A DNA stretch of 64,000 nt from Flavobacterium sp. 9R (GCF_902506345.1 NZ_LR733413.1:2540617-2604616); one strand, 5' to 3'. Counted from the first letter of the stretch, positions 50,572-60,133 are shown. The notes: a model not told the origin generated them from the sequence alone. A program made the numbers and translations.

Positions 50572-51429
50572 TTACAACACCTCTTCACATTTAAAAACAT
50601 TTTTTAAACGAACGCCTTTTTCGGTGTGTTGTACCGTAATGATTTCGTTATGGGCATCGTGTTCTAAGAACAAAAAGTGGTTGTGGTCAGCAGCTGCGGT
50701 GAGTACTTTGTTTTTCTCAGGCATAGTCAACAACGGGCGGGTGTCGTAACCCATCACATATGGCAGCGGAATATGACCTGCAGTAGCTAGCAAATCGGCA
50801 CAAAAAACGATGGTCTTTCCGTTGTATGAAATATGGGGCAGCATTTGTTTTTCGGTGTGGCCGTCGGCGTAGAAAATGTCAAAACCCATTTCGGTTGATA
50901 CACCAAAATCACCTTCTGGACGTTGGATAAAATGAAGCTGACCGCTTTCTTGCATGGGCAAAATATTTTCGGACAGAAAAGAGGCTTTTTCACGCGCATT
51001 GGGTTGTGTGGCCCATTGCCAATGGTTTTCGTTGGTCCAAAATTTAGCGTTTTTGAAGGCGGGTTCATAGCCTGTTCTCTCTTTATTCCATTGAATGCTT
51101 CCTCCGCAATGGTCAAAATGTAAATGGGTCATAAAAACATCGGTAATATCATCGCGATGGAATCCATGCTTTGCCAAGGAAGCGTCCAAAGAATGACTGC
51201 CCCAAAGCGAATAATACCCAAAAAACTTTTCGGATTGTTTGTTTCCCATTCCAGTATCTATCAAAATCAAGCGATTGCCTTCATCGATTAACAAACAACG
51301 TGCGGCAATGTCTATCAAATTATTAGCATCGGCGGGATTGGTTTTGTTCCAAATGGTTTTGGGCACCACGCCAAACATAGCGCCTCCGTCAAGCTTAAAA
51401 TTTCCTGTTTCTATAGCGTATAACTTCAT
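50572..51429 (-). CDS. MBL fold metallo-hydrolase (AHL lactonase-like)
   Basis: A 285-residue cytoplasmic-looking metallo-beta-lactamase-fold enzyme. The zinc ligands are in THLHFDHCGG, the later His/Asp in YADGHTEKQM and FCADLLATAGHI, and a final His in HDAHNE. The pattern RLILIDTGMGNKQSEKFF after the first strands is found in the N-acyl-homoserine-lactonase-related group, but most members have other or unknown substrates. It lies 137 bp upstream of the S8 peptidase gene in the same direction. Confidence 0.85.
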   Translation of the reverse strand: MKLYAIETGNFKLDGGAMFGVVPKTIWNKTNPADANNLIDIAARCLLIDEGNRLILIDTGMGNKQSEKFFGYYSLWGSHSLDASLAKHGFHRDDITDVFMTHLHFDHCGGSIQWNKERTGYEPAFKNAKFWTNENHWQWATQPNAREKASFLSENILPMQESGQLHFIQRPEGDFGVSTEMGFDIFYADGHTEKQMLPHISYNGKTIVFCADLLATAGHIPLPYVMGYDTRPLLTMPEKNKVLTAAADHNHFLFLEHDAHNEIITVQHTEKGVRLKNVFKCEEVL

Positions 51430-51489
51430 TTTTGATTTTTATTTCAAAAGTATGATTTATTGTGAAGAAAAATGAAAATTATAAGTTAA

Positions 51490-51592
51490 GATAGGGATTT
51501 GCGTGAGGGATGGCAGTGGAGCTCTCCCGATTTTTCATCGGGAAGCGGGAACGTACAGCCCGACCCGAAGTTTTTACGTAGGGGCACGCCCA
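51490..51592. repeat. Palindromic intergenic element of a second REP-like type
   Basis: GATAGGGATTTGCGTGAGGG, a TCTCCCGAT/ATCGGGAAG hairpin and GCCCGACCCGAAG followed by GTAGGGGCACGCCC. It differs from the other REP-like copies but has the same size and placement after a gene. It separates dprA from the MBL gene. Confidence 0.6.
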
Positions 51593-51607
51593 TATAAAAA
51601 ATCATAA

Positions 51608-52708
51608 CTAAATCGCCTCAAACAATTTCCCTGGTAAAGGACGAATGACCCCTTTGAGTTCCATATTTAAGAGTAAACTCGAAAGTTTGAAAGTAGGCAA
51701 TTGACAATCTATTGCAATATTATCGAGCATTTCTTTGCCGGATTGTAAAAGGTAATCGTAGATTTTTTGTTCATCGGGCTCTAAAGCCACAAAGAGTTGT
51801 TTTTGAATGGCTTTTGGATTGGTTTGTATATCCCAATTGAGATTATATATTAAATCGGCAGCGCTGGTAAGCATTGCAGCTTTTTGAGTTTTGATAAGAT
51901 TGTTGCAACCTAATGAATACTTATCGGTTGATCGACCCGGAACCGCAAATACGTCACGATTATAATCGTTGGCCATTTGAGCGGTGATTAATGAACCCCC
52001 ACGTTCGGCAGACTCTATGACGATAGTTGCCTGAGCCATACCGGCTACAATGCGATTGCGACGGACAAAGTTTTCTTTATCTGGTGGTGTTGTACTCCAA
52101 AATTCGGAGATAAATCCGCCATTTTGTTCCATTTTGACCATGTGTTTTTTATGGTTTTTGGGATAAATATGTTGCATCCCATGTGCCAAGACTCCAATAG
52201 TTTGAAGACCATGATCCATTGCTGCTTGGTGCGCCACTATATCTACACCGTAAGCAAATCCGCTAATGATTACTGGATTTAAAGGAGCCAAATCGGAGAT
52301 GAATTGTTTGCAAAATTCGGTACCATAGGCGGTGATTTGACGCGTACCAACAATGCTAATCATTTTTTTATTGTTCCAATCTTGTTCGCCTGTACTGAAC
52401 AAAAGTAGTGGACCATCAACACATTGTTTTAAAGATTCTGGATAATTTTTGTCTTGAAAAAACGAAACATTTATCTGATTTTTAAGAAGGTAATCGAGTT
52501 CCGCTTGTGCTTTCGAAAATACGGTTGGGTCTTTTAAATTTTTAATGAGGGTCGCTCCTATTCCATCAATAGCAGCCAATTGCTGTGGTTTTGCTTTGAA
52601 AACGGCTTCGGCTGTACCTAAATGTTGTAGTAATTTCTTAGCAACTATATCGCCAACCCCTTCAACACGCTGCAGGGCTAGCAGAAAAAATAAATCTTGA
52701 TTGGTCAT
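51608..52708 (-). CDS. dprA: DNA-processing protein DprA
   Basis: A 366-residue DprA: N-terminal HhH/SAM-like region (VGDIVAKKLLQHLGTAEAVF), the Rossmann-like core (SIVGTRQITAYG, ISGFAYGVDIVAHQAA, GVLAHGMQHIYPKNH, ESAERGGSLITAQMAND, VFAVPG) and a C-terminal winged helix (LLQSGKEMLDNIAIDCQLPTF). It loads RecA on incoming single-stranded DNA during natural transformation. Complete and of normal length. It is divergent from the HU/SPOR gene. Confidence 0.96.
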   Translation of the reverse strand: MTNQDLFFLLALQRVEGVGDIVAKKLLQHLGTAEAVFKAKPQQLAAIDGIGATLIKNLKDPTVFSKAQAELDYLLKNQINVSFFQDKNYPESLKQCVDGPLLLFSTGEQDWNNKKMISIVGTRQITAYGTEFCKQFISDLAPLNPVIISGFAYGVDIVAHQAAMDHGLQTIGVLAHGMQHIYPKNHKKHMVKMEQNGGFISEFWSTTPPDKENFVRRNRIVAGMAQATIVIESAERGGSLITAQMANDYNRDVFAVPGRSTDKYSLGCNNLIKTQKAAMLTSAADLIYNLNWDIQTNPKAIQKQLFVALEPDEQKIYDYLLQSGKEMLDNIAIDCQLPTFKLSSLLLNMELKGVIRPLPGKLFEAI

Positions 52709-52893
52709 GCTTTTACTTTAAAATTTTGGCGTATAGAAAAAAATTGAACAGAAATAAACCAAAAAACATCCTCAAAAAATTTTTTTTTTAAGAGGAATCA
52801 AATGGAACTATCGCTGATTCAAATGTAATAAGTTATTGAAAGTGAAATATATAAATTTTAATGGAATTTGTTAATAAAAATTGTGAATAAAAT

Positions 52894-52923
52894 TTTGATA
52901 ACTATTTTGGTTGGCTAACTTTG
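52894..52923 (+). promoter_or_regulatory. Promoter of the HU/SPOR gene, very close to its start codon
   Basis: TTTG (52894-52897), an 18-bp spacer and a perfect TAACTTTG (52916-52923) give an excellent Bacteroidota promoter. The ATG at 52929 begins only 5 bp after the -7 box, so the mRNA may have no leader. The box lies inside the longer TTG-initiated frame (52911), which is therefore unlikely. Confidence 0.7.
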
Positions 52924-52928
52924 TTACT

Positions 52929-53921
52929 ATGAAAATCGAACAATACATCTCTCAGCTTTTGTACCGTTACCAATGTGTAGCTGTACCGGGTTTTGGTGCT
53001 TTTTTAACTGAAACACAGTCTGCTCAATTGCATGAAAGTAGCACGTCTTTTTTTCCGCCCAAAAAAATGATTTCGTTTAATGCGAATTTAAAAAACAATG
53101 ATGGATTACTAGCGCATCACATCGCTCAAGCGGAAAAGACTTCTTACGATTATGCCGTAAGTGCCATTCAATTTGAAGTATTTAATTGGAAAAAAAGGTT
53201 AGAGACACACGGTGTTCTTTCTTTCAAAAACATTGGTACTTTTCGTTTGAACGCTGATGCTAACTTGGTCTTTACTGCCGAAGATAGCAACAATTACTTG
53301 ACTAGTTCATTTGGACTTAGTCCGTTTGTTTCTCCAATGGTTAAAAGAGAGCTGTTCGAAAAAGCAGTAGAAGCTAAAACTTTGGTTGAAGAACCGATAA
53401 TTAAACATACACTTACTTTATCTCCTGAAGAAGAGGAAGAAGAAGTTACAAAAGGACAACGTTACCCGTTTTTACGTTATGCAGCAATCTTTGTATTAGG
53501 TTTGGGTATCACTTCTAGTGTTGGGTATAGCATTTACCAAAAACAAATAGAAGATGCTACTCTTTTGGTAGAGACATCTGTACAAAAGAAAGTGCAAAAC
53601 AAAATACAAGAAGCTACTTTTTTTATAGAAAGCCCAATCCCAACAGTAACATTGTCAGTTAAAACGAATCCGAAAAAAGAAGTAGTTTCGTTTAAATATC
53701 ACATTATGGCAGGAGCTTACAGAAGTGAAGTTAATGCCAATAAAGAACTTAGAGAATTAAAAAAATTAGGCTATGATGCCAAAAGAATTCCAGAGAACAA
53801 AAATGGTCTTTACCCCGTTGTTTATGGAAGCTATGCTACGTTTGCCGAAGCTCAAAAAGCTCAAAAAGAAATCATAGAAGACCATAATCCTGATGCTTGG
53901 ATTTTAATTCAATCTTTATAA
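52929..53921 (+). CDS. HU-CCDC81 and SPOR domain membrane protein
   Basis: A 330-residue protein. Two N-terminal HU-type CCDC81-like domains (MKIEQYISQLLYRYQCVAVP with GFGAFL, and YDYAVSAIQFEVFNWKKRL with LSFKNIGTFRL) precede a membrane helix (about 180-200, LRYAAIFVLGLGITSSVGYS). A C-terminal SPOR domain (YHIMAGAYRSEVNANKEL, LYPVVYGSYATFAEAQKA) follows. SPOR domains bind denuded septal peptidoglycan, while HU-like parts may bind DNA or proteins on the cytoplasmic side. This combination is typical of Bacteroidota and suggests a role at the division site. Confidence 0.9.
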   Translation: MKIEQYISQLLYRYQCVAVPGFGAFLTETQSAQLHESSTSFFPPKKMISFNANLKNNDGLLAHHIAQAEKTSYDYAVSAIQFEVFNWKKRLETHGVLSFKNIGTFRLNADANLVFTAEDSNNYLTSSFGLSPFVSPMVKRELFEKAVEAKTLVEEPIIKHTLTLSPEEEEEEVTKGQRYPFLRYAAIFVLGLGITSSVGYSIYQKQIEDATLLVETSVQKKVQNKIQEATFFIESPIPTVTLSVKTNPKKEVVSFKYHIMAGAYRSEVNANKELRELKKLGYDAKRIPENKNGLYPVVYGSYATFAEAQKAQKEIIEDHNPDAWILIQSL

Positions 53922-53929
53922 ATAAATAA

Positions 53930-53963
53930 AAAAAACCTATTCACAAACGAATAGGTTTTTTTT
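53930..53963. terminator. Bidirectional terminator between HU/SPOR and helicase genes
   Basis: AAAAACCTATTC, short loop, GAATAGGTTTTTTT between convergent stops. Confidence 0.9.
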
Positions 53964-53968
53964 GTAAA

Positions 53969-56239
53969 TCAGCTATTTAAACTCGCCTTAAACATTCGAA
54001 GTTCCTCCCAAGTGAAGGTTTCACCGTATTTTTCTTTTAGAGGTGCCAATGTTTCTTCACTATAACCGTAAAAAGCTTCCGAAAGTGCTTTGAGTTTATC
54101 CTCTGATAAAACAGCTTCTATTTTTATTTTTTGTTGCGTTATTAGCTTAGTTAAATGCGACAAAATAGTTTCTTTTGTCAACATTCGAAGAAGCGCTATT
54201 TCTGTTATGGTTTTACTTTCTAACCACAAAGCATAGGTTTCTTCAACGGTATTTTTCTTTTGTTTTTTGGTTCCTATATCCTTTGATTTATAGCGTATAA
54301 CAGATGTTTCCTCTTCAATTAAATTGGCATATTGTTCATTAAAAGCATTTTTTACTTTTTCAATTTTATGGGACAAATAATTTTTTATTTCGGGAGAGGA
54401 TAACTTTTCTTTTGAAATAGCTTCGCCAGCAACTACCGTTGTGACTAAAAGTTGAGCTTTCATCAATCTAAGAACTGCTTTGGTCTGTAATTCTTCCAAA
54501 AGGGATAATTCCTCAAAATAACCTTTGGATTTCTTACTATACTGTGTTTCTTGCAATTTCCAAAGTAGTGATTCTACCATTGCATCCATTGGCTTCCAAA
54601 AATAATCGAATGCGGCATTGATACGTTGTAAAATAAGATTGAGGTCGACCGTTTCATTTGCGAATAGTTTTTGCAATTGCAAAATAAATTTAGACGCAGG
54701 CTCTAATAGCTGTTCCATAGTATCAGCTTGTTCCTTTGCCCAATTTGCATTCTTAGATTTAAGAGAAGAATCAGAAACCTCTGCGTAACTAAATCGATGA
54801 TTGCGCCATTCTTGTGCTAATTCCTTCCAATTGAAGGTCGTACACAAATAGTCTAAAATAAAATGTTTGGTTTCAAAATGTAATGCAGATTGCAAATACG
54901 TATCACTAGCTTTGTTTTGAGCATACTCCATCACATCTTGATCGCTAGAAATACCATTCATTCGTAGCTGAGAAAGCAAAATAAGCCCTTCTAAGGAACG
55001 TAAACGAGATAATGCCACATATGCTTGTCCGGGTAAAAAAACTTGCGATACATCAATTGCAGCTTTGTCAAAAGTTAAACCTTGGCTTTTATGCACTGTA
55101 ATTGCCCAAGCCAATTTGATGGGATACTGAACAAAAGTACCCAAAACTTCTTCCTGAATCTCCTTGGTAAGAGGATCTACTTGATAACGGATGTTTTGCC
55201 ATTCGTACTTTTCAACGTCTATTGTTTTGTTCTCCTCTGGAAAATGTACCCTAATTTCTTTCTCGGTCAAAGAGGCAATAGTTCCCATTTTACCGTTAAA
55301 ATATTGTTTATCAAAAGATAAATCATTTTTAACAAACATAATTTGTGCACCCACTTTTAATTCTAACTGCGAATCTAGAGGATAAATTTTTTCGGGGAAA
55401 TCTCCAGTTATTTCAGGATAAAAACGATATAATTTCCCTGCTAATTCTTTTAAGGATTCCGTATTAATCGTATCTGCTTTAGCATTATGAGTGGTCAAAC
55501 AAATAAAACCTTTATTCTCTTTCAAATCAAAATCGGGCTTAACAAATTGATTTAGAGTAGCAATATCTTGATTAGTGATTTGATTATTTCTCAAATGATT
55601 CAAAACCGTAATGAATCGCTCATCTGTTTGTCTGTAAATATGTGACAACTCAATATACAAAGGCGGAAATTGGACTAAAACTTGAGCGTGAAAAAAGAAT
55701 TTTCCTCTATAATGATTACGCAAAATACGCCATTCTTCATCTTTAACAACAGGAGGTAATTGTAGTAAATCTCCTATAAATAATATTTGCACCCCACCAA
55801 AAGGAAATGAATTTTTACGAACAGTCTGCATCATAAAGTCCATTGCATCCAATAAATCAGCACGTAACATACTCACCTCGTCGATTATAAGCAATTCCAT
55901 ATTGCGAATAACCGCTTTCTTGACACCATTCATCTTAAAATGGCGTTTAAGCGTGGACTTGGTTTCAAACTTAGTGCTTTCAAAGAACTGTGGGTCAGAA
56001 TGGTCTGGTATGAAAGCACCGAAAGGCAATTGAAACATAGAGTGAATAGTTACTCCATTTGCGTTTAAAGCAGCGATACCTGTAGGAGCTACAACAACTG
56101 TGTTTTTATGAGTCGTTTTAATAATCTCTTTTAACAAAGTAGTTTTTCCAGTACCTGCCTTCCCTGTCAAAAAAATAGAACGATTGGTTTGGTTGATAAA
56201 TTGCAACGTATAAGCAGCAGCTGGTGATAAAGTTTTCAT
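53969..56239 (-). CDS. Pif1/RecD2-like helicase with C-terminal HTH
   Basis: A 756-residue SF1B-type helicase. Walker A GKAGTGKTTLLKEI, GIAALNANGVTIHSMFQLPFG, Walker B LLIIDEVSMLRADLLD, FIGDLLQLPPV and the motif V/VI region AITVHKSQGLTFDKA, VALSRLRSLEGL are all present. The C-terminal 300 residues are helical and end with a helix-turn-helix (ALWLESKTITEIALLRMLTKETILSHL) like that at the end of some RecQ helicases. It unwinds DNA 5' to 3', probably in repair or replication of difficult structures. It is a single gene, complete. Confidence 0.92.
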   Translation of the reverse strand: MKTLSPAAAYTLQFINQTNRSIFLTGKAGTGKTTLLKEIIKTTHKNTVVVAPTGIAALNANGVTIHSMFQLPFGAFIPDHSDPQFFESTKFETKSTLKRHFKMNGVKKAVIRNMELLIIDEVSMLRADLLDAMDFMMQTVRKNSFPFGGVQILFIGDLLQLPPVVKDEEWRILRNHYRGKFFFHAQVLVQFPPLYIELSHIYRQTDERFITVLNHLRNNQITNQDIATLNQFVKPDFDLKENKGFICLTTHNAKADTINTESLKELAGKLYRFYPEITGDFPEKIYPLDSQLELKVGAQIMFVKNDLSFDKQYFNGKMGTIASLTEKEIRVHFPEENKTIDVEKYEWQNIRYQVDPLTKEIQEEVLGTFVQYPIKLAWAITVHKSQGLTFDKAAIDVSQVFLPGQAYVALSRLRSLEGLILLSQLRMNGISSDQDVMEYAQNKASDTYLQSALHFETKHFILDYLCTTFNWKELAQEWRNHRFSYAEVSDSSLKSKNANWAKEQADTMEQLLEPASKFILQLQKLFANETVDLNLILQRINAAFDYFWKPMDAMVESLLWKLQETQYSKKSKGYFEELSLLEELQTKAVLRLMKAQLLVTTVVAGEAISKEKLSSPEIKNYLSHKIEKVKNAFNEQYANLIEEETSVIRYKSKDIGTKKQKKNTVEETYALWLESKTITEIALLRMLTKETILSHLTKLITQQKIKIEAVLSEDKLKALSEAFYGYSEETLAPLKEKYGETFTWEELRMFKASLNS

Positions 56240-56348
56240 AAGGCGTATAATAAAAAACTAAAATAATATAAAAATAGAGAGCATCAAATAAACTTTAATC
56301 AAAAAAATAGAAATAAGTATCTTGAAATCACTCCATAAAAAGTAAAAA

Positions 56349-56382
56349 AAAAGCCTTCAATCTTTAATAGATGAAGGCTTTT
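56349..56382 (-). terminator. Terminator after the Skp-like gene
   Basis: AAAAGCCTTCA, loop, TGAAGGCTTTT; on the minus strand followed by T residues, 17 bp after the stop. Confidence 0.85.
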
Positions 56383-56398
56383 CAATAGCTAAAAAAGC

Positions 56399-56962
56399 TT
56401 ATTTCTTTGTTTCTTCTTTTTCTTTAGTAGAACCAGAAGCTTTATATTTTTCATTTAAAGCTTTGATAATATCTTTAGTAATATCAAATTTATCTTCCGC
56501 GTACAAAATTGAAGCAGCATCGCCTGTACCGTAGATGTAAGCGTATCCTTTTTCTTTACCGTAAGCCTTTATAAATTTCTTTACACCACTAACTAATGAA
56601 TCCATCTCTTTACCACTTTCCATTTGCAACTGCTGAGACAATGCTTGTTGAGCATAACCTAACTGTTGCTCTCTTTTTTGCAATTCAGCACCTTTCTTTT
56701 GAGCCCATTCTTGACCATTTGCTTGTGCTTGAGCTTGAAAATTGGAAGCTTCTTGTTTGAAACGATTAATTTCAGCTTCTAATTGACGACCTTTCTCTTG
56801 TGCTTGTGCTTTGTATTTAGCTTCAAGGTCTTTTGCCTCTGTATATTCCTTCATTAATTCAGAAGTATCTACATACGCCGTTTTTACTTCTTTTACTTCT
56901 GCTTTTTTATCACAAGACACGATAGAAATTGCTAGTGCAAGGATAAGTAATGATTTTTTCAT
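56399..56962 (-). CDS. OmpH/Skp family lipoprotein
   Basis: A 187-residue lipoprotein (signal ending AISIVSC, then DKKAEVK). The long helical coiled-coil hairpin (EYTEAKDLEAKYKAQAQEKG through QQALSQQLQMESGKEMDSLV) and end region KEKGYAYIYGTGDAASILYA, DITKDIIKALNEKYK correspond to Skp/OmpH chaperones. Skp holds unfolded outer-membrane proteins; a lipid anchor in place of a soluble form is seen in Bacteroidota. A minus-strand TATTTTTG box at 56994-57001 may be its promoter. The 243-bp gap upstream shows nothing else. Confidence 0.87.
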   Translation of the reverse strand: MKKSLLILALAISIVSCDKKAEVKEVKTAYVDTSELMKEYTEAKDLEAKYKAQAQEKGRQLEAEINRFKQEASNFQAQAQANGQEWAQKKGAELQKREQQLGYAQQALSQQLQMESGKEMDSLVSGVKKFIKAYGKEKGYAYIYGTGDAASILYAEDKFDITKDIIKALNEKYKASGSTKEKEETKK

Positions 56963-57205
56963 TTGAGTTAATTTATTATTTTAAGATGTTTGACAAAAAT
57001 ATAAAAAAATAGTTAGTAGCGACATAAAGTTTAAAAAATGAACAAAATTAACAACATCAATTTTTATTATTAAAGCCTTAAATACAATAAGAATACTTGA
57101 TAAAAAATGACTTTCATAAATTAAAAATAAGGCGCGTTTTAAAAAAAACGACCAAATAGACTGTTTTCTATTAAAATCGTGGCTAAAAAAGCTTAAAAAT
57201 AGATT

Positions 57206-58054
57206 CTACTTGTTTTTTAGCACATAAATTAACGAAGAATACTCATTTGTGCGTCTTGCTTTCCAATTAGAACGCAATCCAACAAAAAAAGCTGAAAAAT
57301 AATTCATTTTTCCCGTTTTATATTTTTCTGATAATAGACTCACATAAAATGAATCAAACTTCATTGGAAGTACTCTTTTCAATTTCATATTTTCTTTTTG
57401 AAAAAGTATTTCGATAGCTTTTTTCGAAAAATGCCAAAAATGAATGGGTACATCATAAGCTGCCCAAAACTGTTGGTAGTGATTGGCATCATAGGATTTG
57501 AAATTGGGTACAGCAACAATTAAAGTTCCAGTAGGTTTCAATAATCGCTTTAATTCTTTTATTTGAAAATCTAAATCAGGTACGTGTTCTAATACATGCC
57601 ACATAGTAATACAATCAAAACTATGAGAAGCTAAAGAAGATGTATCGGGTACAAAAGAAATTCCTTTTGTAATTGCTATGGCTTTAGCTTTCTCACTTGG
57701 TTCGATACCTGTCGTATTCCAGCCATTATTTTTGGCTACTAACAAAAAATCACCTGTACCAGCACCAATATCCAAAAGCTGACCTTTTGAAGTTTGCTCT
57801 GTATTGATTAATTCTAATTTATTTTTCAAAGCAATACCTTTTACAAAATGATAGGCTTTTTCAAATAAACTGCGTTTTGAGTCAGTATGCGAAATATAAT
57901 CTACACTTTCGTAGTACCTTCCTAATTTATCCAATTCTGGTTGTGGATAGGTAACTAACATATCCAAAGTTGCATCGTGATGCAAATCAAAAATTTCTTG
58001 GGAAACGGAATAATCTTTTACGGTAAGAAAATGTTTTTTATCAGTTAAATTCAT
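57206..58054 (-). CDS. Class I SAM-dependent methyltransferase
   Basis: A 282-residue protein. The SAM motif LLDIGAGTGDFLLVAKNNGW with acidic GIEPSEKA, motif DCITMWHVLEHVPDLDFQ and LKPTGTLIVAVPNF mark a class I, UbiE/Coq3-like methyltransferase. The N-terminal (HFLTVKDYSVSQEIFDL) and C-terminal parts resemble methyltransferases of polysaccharide or lipid pathways, but the substrate is unknown. ATG 58054 is preferred; the longer frame begins in the mnmG terminator region. Confidence 0.88.
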   Translation of the reverse strand: MNLTDKKHFLTVKDYSVSQEIFDLHHDATLDMLVTYPQPELDKLGRYYESVDYISHTDSKRSLFEKAYHFVKGIALKNKLELINTEQTSKGQLLDIGAGTGDFLLVAKNNGWNTTGIEPSEKAKAIAITKGISFVPDTSSLASHSFDCITMWHVLEHVPDLDFQIKELKRLLKPTGTLIVAVPNFKSYDANHYQQFWAAYDVPIHFWHFSKKAIEILFQKENMKLKRVLPMKFDSFYVSLLSEKYKTGKMNYFSAFFVGLRSNWKARRTNEYSSLIYVLKNK

Positions 58055-58073
58055 TTGAGGTTGATTAATTGCT

Positions 58074-58105
58074 AAAAAAGGCACTACTCGAAAAGAGTAA
58101 TGCCA
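58074..58105 (-). terminator. Terminator after mnmG
   Basis: GGCATTACTC, loop TTTTC, GAGTAGTGCC on the minus strand followed by six T; about 45 bp after the mnmG stop. Confidence 0.8.
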
Positions 58106-58120
58106 ATATTATTTTATTTA

Positions 58121-58136
58121 AGTTTCACGTGGAACA
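58121..58136. other. parS-like site F (14 of 16)
   Basis: AGTTTCACGTGGAACA compared with the ParB-site consensus TGTTNCACGTGAAACA; differences at positions 1 and 12. It lies just after the mnmG stop, about 1.9 kb from the main cluster. Confidence 0.65.
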
Positions 58137-58151
58137 ATTCGATTAAAAATT

Positions 58152-60023
58152 TTATCTGCCCATATAGATTAAAAGCACAGATATATCACTAGGAGACACT
58201 CCACTAATACGTGATGCCTGAGAAATCGTTACTGGACGTATCTTGCTCAGCTTTTGTCTTGCTTCAATAGACATTGATTTAATTTTAGAATAATCAAAAT
58301 TTTCAGGAATCTTTACTTCTTCCAAACGGGTTAATTTATCTGCATTATTACGTTCTTTTTCGATGTAACCAGAATATTTAACTTGTATTTCTGCTTGTTC
58401 TAAAATTTCTTGGTCTAGATTATTATCCTGAACGTATTGCTGCACTTTTTCAAATTTTAAAATATCTTCTAAATCAATCTGTGGACGTGAAAATACTTTG
58501 AACATTTTATCCCCTTGAGAAATCAAAGCAGTTCCTTTGGATTCTAAAATTGGATTTGCTTCAGCAACAGTAACACTCGTTTCTTTGAAAAAGGAAACCA
58601 TTTTTTCCGATTCATTTAACTTGTGCTCCATTCTACGCAATCTTTTCTCAGAAGCTAAACCAATCTCATAAGATAAAGGAGTAAGTCTAAAATCTGCATT
58701 GTCTTGACGCAATAAAGTTCTATACTCTGCTCTAGAAGTAAACATACGATAAGGCTCTTCAGTTCCTTTGGTAATTAAATCATCTATAAGAACACCAATA
58801 TACGCTTCATCACGTTTCAAAATTAATGACTTTTTTTCATTAATTTTCAAATGCGCATTGATACCAGCCATCAATCCTTGCGAAGCAGCTTCTTCATAAC
58901 CGGTCGTTCCATTAATTTGACCAGCAAAATATAAACCTTCGATTAATTTTGTTTCTAAAGTATGCTTTAACTGAGTTGGTGGAAAATAATCGTACTCGAT
59001 AGCATAACCAGGTCTAAAAAATTTTACGTTTTCAAAACCTACAACGGAACGCAATGCTTTAAATTGAATATCCTCGGGTAAAGATGTAGAAAAACCATTT
59101 ACATAAACTTCACAAGTATTCCACCCTTCTGGTTCAATAAAAAGTTGATGACGCTCTTTATCCGCAAAACGATTTATTTTATCTTCTATAGAAGGGCAAT
59201 AACGAGGACCTAAACTTTTAATACGTCCGTTAAACATTGGCGAACGGTCAAAACCTTCTCTCAAAATAGAATGCACCTCATTTGAAGTATATGTCATAAA
59301 ACAAGAACGCTGATGAGTAAGCGGAGAAGTCACATCAGAATAAGAAAATTTATCAGGACGTGCATCCCCTTTTTCTTCATTCATTTTTGAGTAATCCAAG
59401 GAACGACCATCAACTCTTGGCGGTGTACCTGTTTTCATTCTTCCAGATTCAAAACCTACTTTTACCAAATCTTCGGTTATACCATAAGCAGCACTTTCCC
59501 CTGCTCTACCACCACCAAATTGTTTTTCTCCAATATGAATTAAACCATTTAAAAAAGTACCATTAGTTAAAACAACTGCTTTAGAACGAATCTCTACACC
59601 AAGTGAAGTTTTAATTCCTTTTATACGACCATTTTCAATAATAAGCCCACTAACCATTTCTTGATAAAAATCAAGATTAGGAGTACCTTCTAACATCATT
59701 CTCCATTCTTCAGCAAAACGCATACGGTCACTTTGAACACGTGGTGACCACATTGCTGGACCTTTTGATTTGTTCAACATTTTAAATTGAATTGCAGTAC
59801 GATCAGAAACTATCCCAGAATATCCACCAAGAGCATCAATTTCACGAACAATCTGACCTTTCGCAATTCCACCCATAGCGGGATTACAAGACATCTGAGC
59901 AATGTTTTGAAGACTCATTGTAACCAATAAAGTCGAAGAACCTAAATTTGCGGCGGCAGCAGCAGCTTCAGAACCTGCGTGTCCTGCACCAACCACAATA
60001 ACATCATACTCATTTAAAAACAT
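58152..60023 (-). CDS. mnmG: tRNA uridine-5-carboxymethylaminomethyl modification enzyme MnmG
   Basis: A full-length 623-residue MnmG (GidA). The FAD motif VVGAGHAGSEAAAAAANLG, SCNPAMGGIAKG, TNGTFLNGLIHIG, GQINGTTGYEEAASQGL and the C-terminal helical SGVSPSDISVLLIYM are all as expected. With MnmE it installs the cmnm5 group on the wobble uridine of several tRNAs. In many bacteria gidA lies near the replication origin; the parS-like sites beside it fit this. It is in the same direction as ybeY, 144 bp after it. Confidence 0.98.
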   Translation of the reverse strand: MFLNEYDVIVVGAGHAGSEAAAAAANLGSSTLLVTMSLQNIAQMSCNPAMGGIAKGQIVREIDALGGYSGIVSDRTAIQFKMLNKSKGPAMWSPRVQSDRMRFAEEWRMMLEGTPNLDFYQEMVSGLIIENGRIKGIKTSLGVEIRSKAVVLTNGTFLNGLIHIGEKQFGGGRAGESAAYGITEDLVKVGFESGRMKTGTPPRVDGRSLDYSKMNEEKGDARPDKFSYSDVTSPLTHQRSCFMTYTSNEVHSILREGFDRSPMFNGRIKSLGPRYCPSIEDKINRFADKERHQLFIEPEGWNTCEVYVNGFSTSLPEDIQFKALRSVVGFENVKFFRPGYAIEYDYFPPTQLKHTLETKLIEGLYFAGQINGTTGYEEAASQGLMAGINAHLKINEKKSLILKRDEAYIGVLIDDLITKGTEEPYRMFTSRAEYRTLLRQDNADFRLTPLSYEIGLASEKRLRRMEHKLNESEKMVSFFKETSVTVAEANPILESKGTALISQGDKMFKVFSRPQIDLEDILKFEKVQQYVQDNNLDQEILEQAEIQVKYSGYIEKERNNADKLTRLEEVKIPENFDYSKIKSMSIEARQKLSKIRPVTISQASRISGVSPSDISVLLIYMGR

Positions 60024-60047
60024 AAAACTAAAATTAAAATCTATAAA

Positions 60048-60063
60048 TGTTCCACGTGAAACT
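60048..60063. other. parS-like site A (15 of 16)
   Basis: TGTTCCACGTGAAACT, one mismatch (last base) to TGTTNCACGTGAAACA, in the mnmG upstream spacer. Confidence 0.75.
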
Positions 60064-60094
60064 ATACTTCAGTTACAAATAAAACCCGTGTTAG

Positions 60095-60110
60095 AGTTCC
60101 ACGTGGAACA
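60095..60110. other. parS-like site B (14 of 16)
   Basis: AGTTCCACGTGGAACA; the inner 14 bases are a perfect palindrome, with differences at positions 1 and 12 of the consensus. Confidence 0.7.
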
Positions 60111-60133
60111 AACAAAAAAACATACTTAAAAAA

